From the NCBI GenBank assembly GCA_019415645.1, contig DXYV01000014.1, forward strand, positions 1 to 28,908: 28,908 nucleotides of DNA. Reading direction: 5' to 3'. The position numbers and the translations under genes were made by a program. The notes beneath the pieces were generated by a model. That model saw only the letters and a list, made by a program, of their open reading frames with translations, did not search any database and had not been told where the DNA came from. Source of the stretch: Clostridiales bacterium (lineage in GTDB: Bacteria; Bacillota; Clostridia; Oscillospirales; Oscillospiraceae). Positions 1 to 7,832 of this stretch are shown here, one piece after another. The first letter of the stretch is position 1; every line of letters starts with the position of its first letter.

Positions 1-58
1 GGGAACGCTGTCGTTTCTGCTGCGCACCCGTAGGGGCCGATGCCCTCATCGGCCCGTT
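1..58 (+). repeat. right end of a dispersed intergenic element (copy A, cut by window edge)
   Basis: Positions 18-41 match 2901-2924 closely (TGCYGCGCACCCGYAGGRG followed by YCGAT), and 47-58 (CATCGGCCCGTT) matches the ends of two other copies at 2994-3005 and, inverted, 26914-26925. A perfect 9-bp stem with loop CCCT lies at 34-55. I read this as the 3' end of one copy of the element family described at 2375-3005 and 26914-27141; the left part lies outside the window. No coding gene is visible here. Confidence 0.55.
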
Positions 59-180
59 GGACCTTCCTTCCGAAGCGCAACCAACACAAAATATCAGCAC
101 TTAGTGCGGAAATCGGCCCCCACAAGAAGCTTCCCAAACAACACCAAGCTAGGCGCATTTTGTGGACCTTGCCAAGCATG

Positions 181-246
181 GGGTCCCCGGCCGGGCCCAA
201 CAACGTGGGCCGGCTGGGGAAAGGCGGAGCGGCGGAATGAGTGAGC
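181..246 (+). repeat. internal module of the dispersed element, in the non-coding leader of dut
   Basis: About 63 bases here, with core GGGGAAAGGCGGAGC at 216-230 followed by AATGAGTGAG, align with the reverse complement of 2820-2882, and more loosely with 2471-2545. The whole stretch 59-412 contains no convincing gene: the short open frames in it lack family resemblance. A small GC hairpin (CGGCGG/CCGCCG, 340-359) follows, then AT-richer sequence up to the dut ribosome binding site. I see no clear promoter for dut. Confidence 0.5.
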
Positions 247-412
247 ATTTGCCGTTAGGCGGATGCGAACGATATGCAGCACGTGACGCCGCGCAATCCG
301 GGGCCGCAGCCCCGGGATCGAGACATCCGACCGAAAGCCCGGCGGTGTGAAACCCGCCGCATTCTTCCAATTTTTCATTCATCGAACCATTGAACCAAAG
401 AAAGGAACACCC

Positions 413-847
413 ATGGAGACCATTGAAATTCGCTATTTGAGCGACGAGATCGACGAACTGTGCTATGTGGACGGGAAATCCGACTGGATCGACCTGCGGG
501 CGGCCGAGACCGTGGAGCTGAAGGCGGGCGAGTTCAAGCTCATCCCCCTGGGCGTAGCCATGAAGCTGCCCGCCGGCTACGAGGCCCATGTGGTGCCCCG
601 CAGCTCCACCTTCAAGACCTACGGCATCCTCCAGACCAACTCGATGGGAGTCATTGACGAGAGCTACTGCGGCTCCAACGATCAGTGGCGTTTCCCCGCC
701 TACGCCACCCGGGACACGGTGATTCACGTCAACGACCGAATCTGCCAGTTCCGCATCATGGCCCACCAGCCGGCCATTCAATTCGTCCGCCGGGATGAAC
801 TGGAGGGGACCGACCGGGGCGGTTTCGGTTCCACAGGCATTGTGTGA
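413..847 (+). CDS. dut: dUTP diphosphatase (dUTPase, trimeric type)
   Basis: Hydrolyses dUTP to dUMP and pyrophosphate, keeping uracil out of DNA and feeding dTMP synthesis; cytosolic homotrimer in this family. All five dUTPase motifs are visible in order in 144 residues: DLRA (27-30), PRSS (62-65), GVIDESYCG (79-87, with Asp82 as the expected catalytic base), RICQ (109-112) and the C-terminal P-loop-like RGGFGSTG (135-142) that closes over the active site of the neighbouring subunit. In motif 3 the usual second Asp is Ser. The start is ATG 413, preceded by AAAGGAA at a good distance; an in-frame ATG at 347 would add 22 residues without family support. The length is typical. maf follows 64 bases later on the same strand, and both genes protect the cell from non-canonical or unwanted nucleotides. 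Confidence 0.93.
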   Translation: METIEIRYLSDEIDELCYVDGKSDWIDLRAAETVELKAGEFKLIPLGVAMKLPAGYEAHVVPRSSTFKTYGILQTNSMGVIDESYCGSNDQWRFPAYATRDTVIHVNDRICQFRIMAHQPAIQFVRRDELEGTDRGGFGSTGIV

Positions 848-911
848 TTTGCAGTAACTCAGGCCGGACGGCTGGAAAATCCACCGGCACAGGATTAGAA
901 GGAGCAGCACT

Positions 912-1514
912 ATGGATATTATTCTAGCGTCGACTTCCCCCAGGCGGAAAGAGCTGCTGGGGCAGATCGGTTTGAAGGATTACCGCATTCTCTCTCCCGA
1001 TGTGGAGGAGGTTCTGGACGAGATGCTCCCGCCGGCCCAGCTGGTGGAGGGGCTGTCCCGTCAAAAGGCCCTGGCCGTGCGCGGCCGGGTAGACGAAGAC
1101 GACGTCATCATCGCCGCCGACACGGTGGTCTCCCTGGAGGGAGAGGTATTGGGCAAACCCGCCGATGAGATGGACGCGTTCAAGATGCTCTCCGCCCTGT
1201 CGGGCAACCGGCATCAGGTCTACACCGGCCTGACTGTGATTCGAGGGGAACAGGTGGTCACGGAGCACGAGATGACCACCGTCACCTTCCGGGATCTGGA
1301 CCCGGAGGAGATCGAGCATTACATCGCCACCGGCGAGCCCATGGACAAGGCCGGCGCTTACGGAATCCAGGGAATCGGCGCGCTGCTGGTGTCGGGCATC
1401 GACGGGGACTATTTCAACGTGATGGGCCTGCCGGTGTACCGGCTGGGCCGAATCCTGGCTCAGTTCGGCGTGGACGTGCTGGCGCTGGCTGCCGGCGATA
1501 AGGGCGACGACTAA
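912..1514 (+). CDS. maf: Maf family nucleoside triphosphate pyrophosphatase
   Basis: The Maf family hydrolyses dTTP/UTP or modified NTPs to monophosphates and is linked to septum inhibition in Bacillus. The 200-residue protein opens with the family signature ILASTSPRRKELL (residues 4-16), followed by IIAADTVV with the catalytic Asp near residue 70, LGKP, and the later EPMDKAGAYGIQG block typical of the YhdE-like subgroup. AGAAGGAG lies upstream of ATG 912. maf next to mreC is the usual Firmicutes arrangement, except that mreB, which normally sits between them, is missing. Only 22 bases separate it from mreC, so co-transcription is likely. Whether the substrate is dTTP/UTP or a modified base cannot be read from the sequence. 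Confidence 0.93.
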   Translation: MDIILASTSPRRKELLGQIGLKDYRILSPDVEEVLDEMLPPAQLVEGLSRQKALAVRGRVDEDDVIIAADTVVSLEGEVLGKPADEMDAFKMLSALSGNRHQVYTGLTVIRGEQVVTEHEMTTVTFRDLDPEEIEHYIATGEPMDKAGAYGIQGIGALLVSGIDGDYFNVMGLPVYRLGRILAQFGVDVLALAAGDKGDD

Positions 1515-1536
1515 ACACAGATAGGGAACGGGCATT

Positions 1537-2373
1537 ATGAAACAGTTTTTCCGCCAAAACGGAATTTTGATCGTCATCATCGCTGTCCTTCTGGCGGCGA
1601 TCATCGGCGTATGCTCTGCCATCTTCGGGATGAGCCCCCTAAGCAATGTGCTGGGGGTACTCTCCACCCCCTTCCGGGCGGGCGTGGACGCCGTGGCCTC
1701 CTGGGTGGAGGACCGCTACAACTATGCCTTCCGTTACGATGAGCTGTTGGCGGAAAACGAGAGCCTGCGACAGCAGGTGGCCGACCTTCAGGAGGAGATT
1801 CGGGCCGCTCAGGATGCCAACCGGCAGAATGAGCTCTATCGGGAGCTGCTCAATCTGGCGGAGCGGCGGGCGGACTTCGATCTGGAGGACGCCACCGTCA
1901 CCGTGCGCGCTACCTCCAACTGGAGCTCCACCCTGACCATCAACAAGGGCAGCAGCGTGGACGTGGCGGTAGGCGACTGCGTGGTGGACCAATACGGCAA
2001 TCTGGTGGGCGTCATCACGGAAGTGGGCTATAACTGGTCCACCCTGGCCACGGTGGTGGACCCGTCCACCGAGATCGGCGGTCGAATCCCCCGCACTGAC
2101 GACGAGGCTGTGCTGGAGGGCGACTTCACCCTGATGGGAGAGGGACGGCTGAAGCTGTCCTATCTGCCGGAGAATACCGTGCCCATTTCCGGCGATCAGG
2201 TCACGACCTCCGGACTGGGCGACCAATATCCCGCCGGATTGGTGGTGGGCACCATTGAGTCCATCCATACCGAGGCCAGCGGCCTGACCCGCTACGCGGT
2301 AGTCGAACCCGCCGCCGATTTGGAGAACATCAAATATGTGTTCGTTATCAAGAGCTTCGACGTCGTGCAATAA
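1537..2373 (+). CDS. mreC: rod shape-determining protein MreC
   Basis: Bitopic membrane protein of the elongasome that links MreB/MreD to PBP2 and directs side-wall peptidoglycan synthesis. The 278 residues show a short cytoplasmic start, one hydrophobic helix (about 8-30: ILIVIIAVLLAAIIGVC), a coiled-coil stretch (about 66-105, rich in E, L, Q and R), then the beta-rich extracytoplasmic domain with the family-typical GDCVVDQYGNLVGVITEVG and later DQVTTSGLGDQYPAGLVVGTI. Length is normal. The ribosome binding site (AGGGAACG) is modest. The stop TAA is followed one base later by a dispersed element that stretches the distance to mreD to about 700 bases, which is unusual for an mreC-mreD pair. 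Confidence 0.95.
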   Translation: MKQFFRQNGILIVIIAVLLAAIIGVCSAIFGMSPLSNVLGVLSTPFRAGVDAVASWVEDRYNYAFRYDELLAENESLRQQVADLQEEIRAAQDANRQNELYRELLNLAERRADFDLEDATVTVRATSNWSSTLTINKGSSVDVAVGDCVVDQYGNLVGVITEVGYNWSTLATVVDPSTEIGGRIPRTDDEAVLEGDFTLMGEGRLKLSYLPENTVPISGDQVTTSGLGDQYPAGLVVGTIESIHTEASGLTRYAVVEPAADLENIKYVFVIKSFDVVQ

Positions 2374-2374
2374 G

Positions 2375-3005
2375 GAAGCGCTGAGGCGTGGCGCACAGCG
2401 GGCTAAGACGCGCAGCGGAACAAACGGACCGGAGGCCTGAGAAGGGCAGGCGCACGCTATGCATCCCCTGCGGGGTCCCCGCACGAGCCCAGCGTCAGCG
2501 GGTCGTGTGGGGGAAGGACGAGCAAGGGAGCGGCGCGAGGGCCGGCTGAACCGGGCGGCCCGAGACAGAGCGGACTTTGCGAGGACGCGGCGAAGCGTGA
2601 CAACACAGAAGCGCAAGGATAGGCGCGCAGGGGAGCCTGGACCGGAGCGAGGGCGAGCGCAGGGGTGCGGAGCACCCCGCAGACCAGCCCGAGTCGGAGG
2701 GAAGGCGACCCGGCCGCGCGCTTAATCCGAGCGTGACAGCCCAGAAGCGCTGAGGCGTCGTGAGCTGCGGCATCGTCGCCGCAAGCTGCGTATTCTTCGC
2801 CCGCGCGCTTGCGCGGGGACTCACTCATTGCGTTGCTCCGCCTTTCCCCACCGAACCCGCTCTGCTGGGCTTCGGCGGGGCCCTGTTAGGCGCTGATCCT
2901 TGCCGCGCACCCGCAGGAGTCGATCTCCGCGCTAAGTGCCGCCGCTGTGCGGCGGTTGCGCTGCGAAAGGCGGCCTGCGGGCCGCACTGTCCTCATCGGC
3001 CCATT
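2375..3005 (+). repeat. modular dispersed intergenic element(s) between mreC and mreD
   Basis: This roughly 630-base gap holds no gene I can support; its open frames are Arg/Ala/Gly-rich with no family pattern. It starts with module 1 (GAAGCGCTGAGGCGT, 2375-2389), which recurs as GAAGCGCTGAGGCGTCGTG at 2744 and opens a second unit running to CATCGGCCCATT at 2994-3005. Inside the second unit, 2773-2801 is the inverted counterpart of 3591-3619 (27 of 29 bases), and 2820-2882 is the inverted counterpart of 181-246. Part of 2471-2545 resembles the same module in direct orientation. The order module 1, GGGTYCGGTGGGGA-like block, YATCGGCCCRTT is repeated at 27141-26914 on the other strand. Several short, GC-rich inverted repeats suggest RNA structure. 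Confidence 0.65.
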
Positions 3006-3071
3006 CCCCCCGGAGAAACGAAACTCGGAGGCACCAGCGCCGAAACGTTTCACTCAGAAAGAAGGTTCGTC

Positions 3072-3581
3072 ATGACCCGGCAGGATTACATCAAAAAATG
3101 GTTCAGCTACGGCGTGACGCTGGTTCTGGTCGCGGTGCTCCAGGGGCTGGTGTTCACCCGTCTGCGGGTGTTCGGGCTGATTCCCATGCTGCTTCCCCTG
3201 GCGCTGGTGGCTCTGGCCACCCTGGAGGGCCCCGTGTCCGGCGCGGGCTTCGGCATTGCGGTGGGAATCGTTTCCATGTATGTGGACGGCGGCAGCGCCT
3301 GGGCCATCGTGCTGGCCTGCATCGGCGGACTGGCCGTAGGACTCATCGCCCGCTATGTCCTGCGGCAGGACTTTATCGGACACCTGATCTGCTCCGTAGG
3401 GCTTCTGATTCTGCGTATGGTCTGGTGCGTGATCCCGCGCTGGATCGATGGGGTGGCCGAGCTGCCCGTCCTGCTGCGCGTGGGGATCGGTGAGCTGCTG
3501 TGGACCCTGGTGTTCACGCCGGTCATTTATCTGATGTTCCGCTTTGTCTATCGCCGCTGGGGCAGCGCATATTACGCTTAG
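3072..3581 (+). CDS. mreD: rod shape-determining protein MreD
   Basis: Polytopic inner-membrane partner of MreC in the elongasome. The 169-residue protein is almost entirely hydrophobic with about five membrane helices (first at about 13-31, then 38-57, 62-83, 85-100 and 133-158) and short basic ends (KK at 8-9, RRW near the C terminus). Sequence is weakly conserved in this family, so the call rests on size, topology and its place between mreC and a class B PBP. The frame is open far upstream (to about 2760), but that part reads through the dispersed repeat; ATG 3072 has AGAAAGAAGG in front and gives the normal MreD length. The stop TAG shares its last base with the next repeat copy. Confidence 0.88.
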   Translation: MTRQDYIKKWFSYGVTLVLVAVLQGLVFTRLRVFGLIPMLLPLALVALATLEGPVSGAGFGIAVGIVSMYVDGGSAWAIVLACIGGLAVGLIARYVLRQDFIGHLICSVGLLILRMVWCVIPRWIDGVAELPVLLRVGIGELLWTLVFTPVIYLMFRFVYRRWGSAYYA

Positions 3582-3622
3582 AAGCGTGCAGGCGAAGGAT
3601 GCGCAGCTTGCGGCGACGAGGC
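3581..3622 (+). repeat. short copy of the dispersed element directly at the mreD stop codon
   Basis: The sequence begins GAAGCGTGCAGGCGAAGG, a variant of module 1 as seen at 10299-10333, and continues with 3591-3619, which is the reverse complement of 2773-2801 with two mismatches. The copy starts on the last base of the mreD stop. In a polycistronic mRNA the two inverted 29-base segments could pair and enclose the mreD message. The remaining bases up to 3682 hold nothing else recognisable apart from the weakly spaced start region of the PBP gene. Confidence 0.6.
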
Positions 3623-3682
3623 AATCTCAACAATCACAAATCCCTATGATCTTTTACACAACACCCAGCATGAGGTACTGCT

Positions 3683-5824
3683 ATGGAAGATGGAAAATTA
3701 GTCAAGATTCGCACCGGCGTGCTGCTGGCGATCTTCGCCGCGATTTTGGGTGCGTTTTTCTTTGTGCTCTACGACACGCAGATCGCCCACGGCCAGGACT
3801 ATCTGGACCGGGCCTTCTACTCGGTGGCTCAGACCGAGACCGTGGAGGCCTCCCGGGGCGAGATTCTGGACAGCTACGGCCGGGTCCTGGTCTCCAACAC
3901 CACCCAGTATCAGGTGACGCTGGACACCTCCCTCATGGGGGCCGCAGAGGAGCGCAACGGCATTCTGTCCCAGCTGCTGGAGATCTGCCGGGCGCAGGAG
4001 GTGACCTGGACGGATACCCTGCCCATCAGCGCGGATGCGCCCTATTCCTATACCTGGGACGACGCCACCAGCGGCCAGGTGAACAACCTGAAAAAGCTGT
4101 GCGCCCTGCTGGAGATCGACGAGGGCACAGTGACCGTGATTCCCGGCGAGACCGACCCGGAGACCGGGGAGACCGCCGCGGACACCGAACTCTGGCGTCC
4201 GACCCTGACCGCCCAGCAGCTTCTGGATGCGCTGGGCGAGGAATTCCAGGTCGATTCCACCCTGCCGGAAACGGAGCGCCGGGACCTGATCGGCGTACTC
4301 TATGAGCTGACCCTCCGCAGCCGCGAGGTGACCTATACGGAATACGTTTTCGCCTCCAATGTGGACATCCAGTTCATCACGCTGGTCAAGGAGCGCAAGC
4401 TCAACGGCGTGTCCATTGACACGGTGGCCCAGCGGCAGTATCAGACCACATACGCTTCCCATATTCTGGGGTACACGGGTGCGATCGACTCAGAGGAGTG
4501 GGAGGGCGACGAGGACACGCCCGGCTACCGGGAGCTGGGCTATGCCTATAACGCGCGGGTGGGTAAAACCGGCGTGGAAAAGGCCTTTGAGTCCTATCTC
4601 CACGGCACCAGCGGCACCCGGGAGATCGAGACCGATTCCACCGGGAAGATCATCAACGCCACCTGGCGGGAGGGCGAGGAGCCCCAGCCCGGCGACAACG
4701 TGGTGCTCACCCTTGACATCCGCCTGCAGGAGGCGGTGGAAAATCTGCTGGCCGCCCATGTGGAAAGTCTGGACGAATCGGATAACGCGGCGGCGGTGGT
4801 GGTGGACATGACCGGCGGCGTGCTGGCCCTGGCCTCCTACCCGGGCTACGATCTGTCCCGCATTTCCGAATCGGGGTATCTGGCGCAGCTCAACAGCGAC
4901 CCCCTGACCCCCATGGTGAACTTCGCCACCCAGGGTCTGTATATGCCTGGCTCCATCTTCAAGCCGGTCACCGCCATCGCCGGTCTGGAGGAGGGCATCA
5001 TCACCCCCACCACCCGCATCCGGGACACCGGCGCCTACACCTACTACACCAACGATATGCGTCTGGCACCCAAGTGCTGGATCTACCGGCAGTACGGCTC
5101 TACCCACGGCCTGCTCAACGTCACGCAGGCCATCGAGGTCTCCTGCAACGTGTTTTTCTACGATGTGGGCCGCCGGGTGGGCATCAGCAAGCTCAACGAA
5201 TATGCCCATAAGTTTGGCTTGGGCGAATATACCGGCATTGAGATCTATGAGGAAAAGGGCTATGTGGCCGGGCCGGACACCTCCTCCGTGCTGGGCACCG
5301 AGTGGTATGAGGGTGCCACCCTCTCCGCCGCCATCGGCCAGGAGAACAACCTGTTCACCCCCCTCCAGCTGGCCAACTACATCGCCACGCTGGTCAACGG
5401 CGGCACCCACTATTCCGCCCACCTGCTCAAGAGCGTCAAGTCCAGCGATTACAGCTCCGTGGTCTACGAATACGAGCCCCAGGTGCTGGACGAGATCGAC
5501 ATCGACCCCGCCAATCTGGAGGCGGTGAAGCTGGGCATGTACGAGGTGACCCAGTCCTCCTCCGTGGCCCCCTATTTCAACGCCCTGCCGGTGAAGGCGG
5601 GCGCCAAGACCGGCACGGCCCAGGTCAACAACAACACCGGGACCAACGCCACCTTCGTGTGCTTCGCCCCCTATGACGATCCCCAGATCGCCCTGTGCCT
5701 GGTGGTGGAGAAGGGCAGCTCGGGCTCCAGCCTGGCTCAGCTGGCCGCGGAGATCCTGCAATTCTATTTTTCCAGTGAGGAGACCATCTCCACCGTGACG
5801 GGAGAAAATCAGCTGATGAGGTGA
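3683..5824 (+). CDS. mrdA: class B penicillin-binding protein (PBP2-type peptidoglycan transpeptidase)
   Basis: D,D-transpeptidase that cross-links peptidoglycan, anchored in the membrane and working with RodA and MreCD in cell elongation. In 713 residues there is a short cytoplasmic tail, a single membrane anchor (about 9-30), an N-terminal dimerisation domain with RGEILDSYGRVL (about 59-70) typical of class B PBPs, and the transpeptidase domain with all three motifs: S424-I-F-K427 (nucleophile), S487-C-N489 and K642-T-G644. The position after mreC/mreD supports the PBP2/MrdA assignment rather than the septal FtsI. A segment at about 100-215 rich in D, E and T is an insert relative to E. coli PBP2. 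The end of the gene carries the ribosome binding site (TGAGGTGA) of the next gene, so the two are coupled. Confidence 0.92.
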   Translation: MEDGKLVKIRTGVLLAIFAAILGAFFFVLYDTQIAHGQDYLDRAFYSVAQTETVEASRGEILDSYGRVLVSNTTQYQVTLDTSLMGAAEERNGILSQLLEICRAQEVTWTDTLPISADAPYSYTWDDATSGQVNNLKKLCALLEIDEGTVTVIPGETDPETGETAADTELWRPTLTAQQLLDALGEEFQVDSTLPETERRDLIGVLYELTLRSREVTYTEYVFASNVDIQFITLVKERKLNGVSIDTVAQRQYQTTYASHILGYTGAIDSEEWEGDEDTPGYRELGYAYNARVGKTGVEKAFESYLHGTSGTREIETDSTGKIINATWREGEEPQPGDNVVLTLDIRLQEAVENLLAAHVESLDESDNAAAVVVDMTGGVLALASYPGYDLSRISESGYLAQLNSDPLTPMVNFATQGLYMPGSIFKPVTAIAGLEEGIITPTTRIRDTGAYTYYTNDMRLAPKCWIYRQYGSTHGLLNVTQAIEVSCNVFFYDVGRRVGISKLNEYAHKFGLGEYTGIEIYEEKGYVAGPDTSSVLGTEWYEGATLSAAIGQENNLFTPLQLANYIATLVNGGTHYSAHLLKSVKSSDYSSVVYEYEPQVLDEIDIDPANLEAVKLGMYEVTQSSSVAPYFNALPVKAGAKTGTAQVNNNTGTNATFVCFAPYDDPQIALCLVVEKGSSGSSLAQLAAEILQFYFSSEETISTVTGENQLMR

Positions 5825-5828
5825 CGGC

Positions 5829-7712
5829 ATGTTCGACCGTTTGACCTACGATTCCAAATCTCTGCGCTATAAGCGACCTTACGGCGCCGTGGCCTCCGGA
5901 GGTTCCGTGGACTTTACCCTGCGCCCACCCCGTTCCGAGGGCTGGTCCCGGGGGCGGCTCACCGCCTTTTTTGAGGGCTGGAACCTGACCCGGGAGCTGG
6001 TCATGCCCTGGGCCGGGACTGAGCTGGGCCGGGACCGGTTCTCCTGCACCCTGGCGCTGGGGGACTACGTGGGACTGGTGTGGTATTACTTCACGCTGGA
6101 GCGCATCGACGGCTCCCATCAGGTATCCGACCGCTGCCAGCTCACTGTCTACGACGACAGCGAGACGGTGCCCGACTGGTTCGGCGCCGGCATGACCTAT
6201 CAGATTTTCCCGGACCGCTTCTGCCGCCTGTCAGTCCCCGACCCCGCCGGGATGGTGGGCGGGCGCACCGTCCATCTGGACTGGTCGGAGGAGCCGGAGT
6301 TCCGTCCCGACGCCCGGGGCGAGATTCGCAACCGCGACTTCTTCGGAGGCAGCCTGGCGGGCGTGATCTCCAAGCTGGACTACCTCCAATCCCTGGGGGT
6401 GGAGACGCTCTACTTCAATCCCATCTTTGAGGGGGCGGAAAATCACCGCTACGGCACCGCCGACTATGAGAAGATCGACCCTATGCTGGGCACGGAGGAG
6501 GACTTTGTCCGCCTGTGTGCGGAGGCCCACCGGCGCGGCATGCGGGTGCTGCTGGATGGCGTGTTCAACCATGTGGGCTTTGTATCCAAATACTTCAACG
6601 GGGACGGCTTTTATCCCACGCTGGGGGCCTATCAGTCCAAGGAATCCCCCTACTATCCCTGGTTCTCCTTTTCGGATTATCCCCGCCAGTACGAGGCCTG
6701 GTGGGGCATCTACTCCCTGCCCGCGGTCCGGGAGAGCGAGCCCAGCTATGTGGACTATATCGTCCGCGGCGCGAACAGCATCGTGCGCCGCTGGCTGCGG
6801 GCCGGGGCCGACGGATGGCGGCTGGACGTGGCCGACGAGCTGCCCGATTCCTTTGTGGAACAGCTCCACGCCGTGGTCCGGGCGGAAAAGCCCGAGGCCG
6901 TGGTCATCGGCGAGGTGTGGGAGGACGGCTCCTCCAAGATCGCCTACGGCGTGCGCCGCAAGCACATTCTGGGCCGCCACTGCGACGGTCTGATGAACTA
7001 TCCCTTCCGGAATGCTCTGCTGGCCTGGCTCATGGGCGGGGACGCTTCCGCCTTCCGGGAGGAGATGGAGACCCTGCGGGAAAATTACCCCCGCTTTGCC
7101 TTCTACTCCGCCATGAATGCCCTGGGTACCCACGACACGCCCCGGGTGCTCACTCTGCTGGGCGCCAACGGAGCGGGCTGTGACCAGCCCAAGGAGTGGA
7201 AGTCCGTCCAGCGTCTCACGCCGGAGCAGCGGGCCCTGGGTCTGGCCCGGCTGAAGCTGGGCTTTCTGGTGTTGTTTGCCTTCCCCGGCTCGCCCACGGT
7301 GTACTATGGGGATGAGGCGGGCATGGAGGGCTATGAGGACCCCTTCAACCGCCGCACCTACCCCTGGGGCCGGGAAGATCGGGTCCTGCGGGACTGGGTG
7401 GCCCAGCTGGGCCGGCTCCGGCGGAGCAGTCCCGCTCTGCGGAAGGGGGAACTGGACTTTTCGGCCGCCGACGGGCCGCTGCTGTCGTTCCGCCGCCGGA
7501 CTGCGGAGCAGGAGATTCTGCTGTGCGCCAACAACAGCGACGCCCCGGCCCAGCTACCCCTGCCCGCGGGGGAGTGGGCCCTCGTTTTGGGCGCAGGCGA
7601 GCTGATTCGGGAGGGCGGGGCACTCCGCCTGACCCTGCCGCCTATGGGCGGCGCGCTGCTGAGCCGCGGGAGTGTATCCGGGGCTTGCCAAAGGCCAAAC
7701 CCTGTTATATAA
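5829..7712 (+). CDS. GH13 alpha-amylase family glycoside hydrolase (neopullulanase/cyclomaltodextrinase-like)
   Basis: Acts on alpha-glucans or maltooligosaccharides by the retaining GH13 mechanism; no signal peptide is visible, so it is probably intracellular. The 627 residues show an N-terminal beta-rich domain (about 1-112) as in neopullulanase-like enzymes, then the (beta/alpha)8 barrel with MTYQIFPDRF (122-131), region I DGVFNH (243-248), region II GWRLDVADE with nucleophile D333, region III GEVWED with acid/base E362, and region IV H435-D436. A short C-terminal beta domain ends in a tail (SGACQRPNPVI) encoded by the promoter region of the next gene. It starts four bases after the PBP stop and so belongs to the mre transcript, where minC/minD are found in Bacillus. 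A peptidoglycan role is not implied; the exact substrate is unknown. Confidence 0.9.
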   Translation: MFDRLTYDSKSLRYKRPYGAVASGGSVDFTLRPPRSEGWSRGRLTAFFEGWNLTRELVMPWAGTELGRDRFSCTLALGDYVGLVWYYFTLERIDGSHQVSDRCQLTVYDDSETVPDWFGAGMTYQIFPDRFCRLSVPDPAGMVGGRTVHLDWSEEPEFRPDARGEIRNRDFFGGSLAGVISKLDYLQSLGVETLYFNPIFEGAENHRYGTADYEKIDPMLGTEEDFVRLCAEAHRRGMRVLLDGVFNHVGFVSKYFNGDGFYPTLGAYQSKESPYYPWFSFSDYPRQYEAWWGIYSLPAVRESEPSYVDYIVRGANSIVRRWLRAGADGWRLDVADELPDSFVEQLHAVVRAEKPEAVVIGEVWEDGSSKIAYGVRRKHILGRHCDGLMNYPFRNALLAWLMGGDASAFREEMETLRENYPRFAFYSAMNALGTHDTPRVLTLLGANGAGCDQPKEWKSVQRLTPEQRALGLARLKLGFLVLFAFPGSPTVYYGDEAGMEGYEDPFNRRTYPWGREDRVLRDWVAQLGRLRRSSPALRKGELDFSAADGPLLSFRRRTAEQEILLCANNSDAPAQLPLPAGEWALVLGAGELIREGGALRLTLPPMGGALLSRGSVSGACQRPNPVI

Positions 7713-7713
7713 T
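7685..7713 (+). promoter_or_regulatory. promoter of the MATE gene, overlapping the amylase stop codon
   Basis: TTGCCA (7685-7690), 17-base spacer, perfect TATAAT (7708-7713). The amylase stop TAA (7710-7712) lies inside the -10 box. Transcription would start near 7720 and give a leader of about 110 bases ahead of ATG 7833. Confidence 0.75.
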
Positions 7714-7716
7714 AGG

Positions 7717-7808
7717 TGCCGCTCACTCGGAGGGCAAGCCGTTCGCTGGAAATGGCAAGCCGGATAAGGTGACGGGCTGAAACGCCCGTTTTCTTATCCG
7801 GCATTTTT
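7717..7808 (+). promoter_or_regulatory. structured leader with intrinsic terminator; candidate riboswitch (guanidine-IV / mepA-motif-like)
   Basis: Three consecutive hairpins are visible. P1 is 7717-7736 (TGCC, bulged G, CTC, loop ACTCG, GAG, GGCA). P2 is 7738-7756 (GCCGTT, loop CGCTGGA, AATGGC). P3 has outer arms 7759-7768 (GCCGGATAAG) and 7793-7802 (perfect complement), enclosing ACGGGC/GCCCGT, and is followed by ATTTTT: an intrinsic terminator placed before the gene it precedes. Two copies of GGCAAGCCG (7733-7741 and 7754-7762) sit at the hairpin borders. This is the layout of a transcription attenuator. Because MATE genes of Clostridia are known targets of the guanidine-IV (mepA motif) riboswitch, I propose that class, but I match it by context and general layout only, not by a verified consensus. 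Confidence 0.55.
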
Positions 7809-7832
7809 ACGTAAAAAGGAGAACTCAGACCC

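Noticed and set aside
2459..3071. Short ORFs in the mreC-mreD gap, including the upstream extension of mreD
   Set aside because: They read through the dispersed repeat, are Arg/Pro/Ala-rich in every frame and have no ribosome binding site; MreD has its normal length from 3072.
7717..7808. c-di-GMP-I riboswitch in the MATE leader because of GGCAAGCC
   Set aside because: The conserved GNRA tetraloop and receptor and the overall size of that class are not seen; the position before a MATE gene fits another class better.
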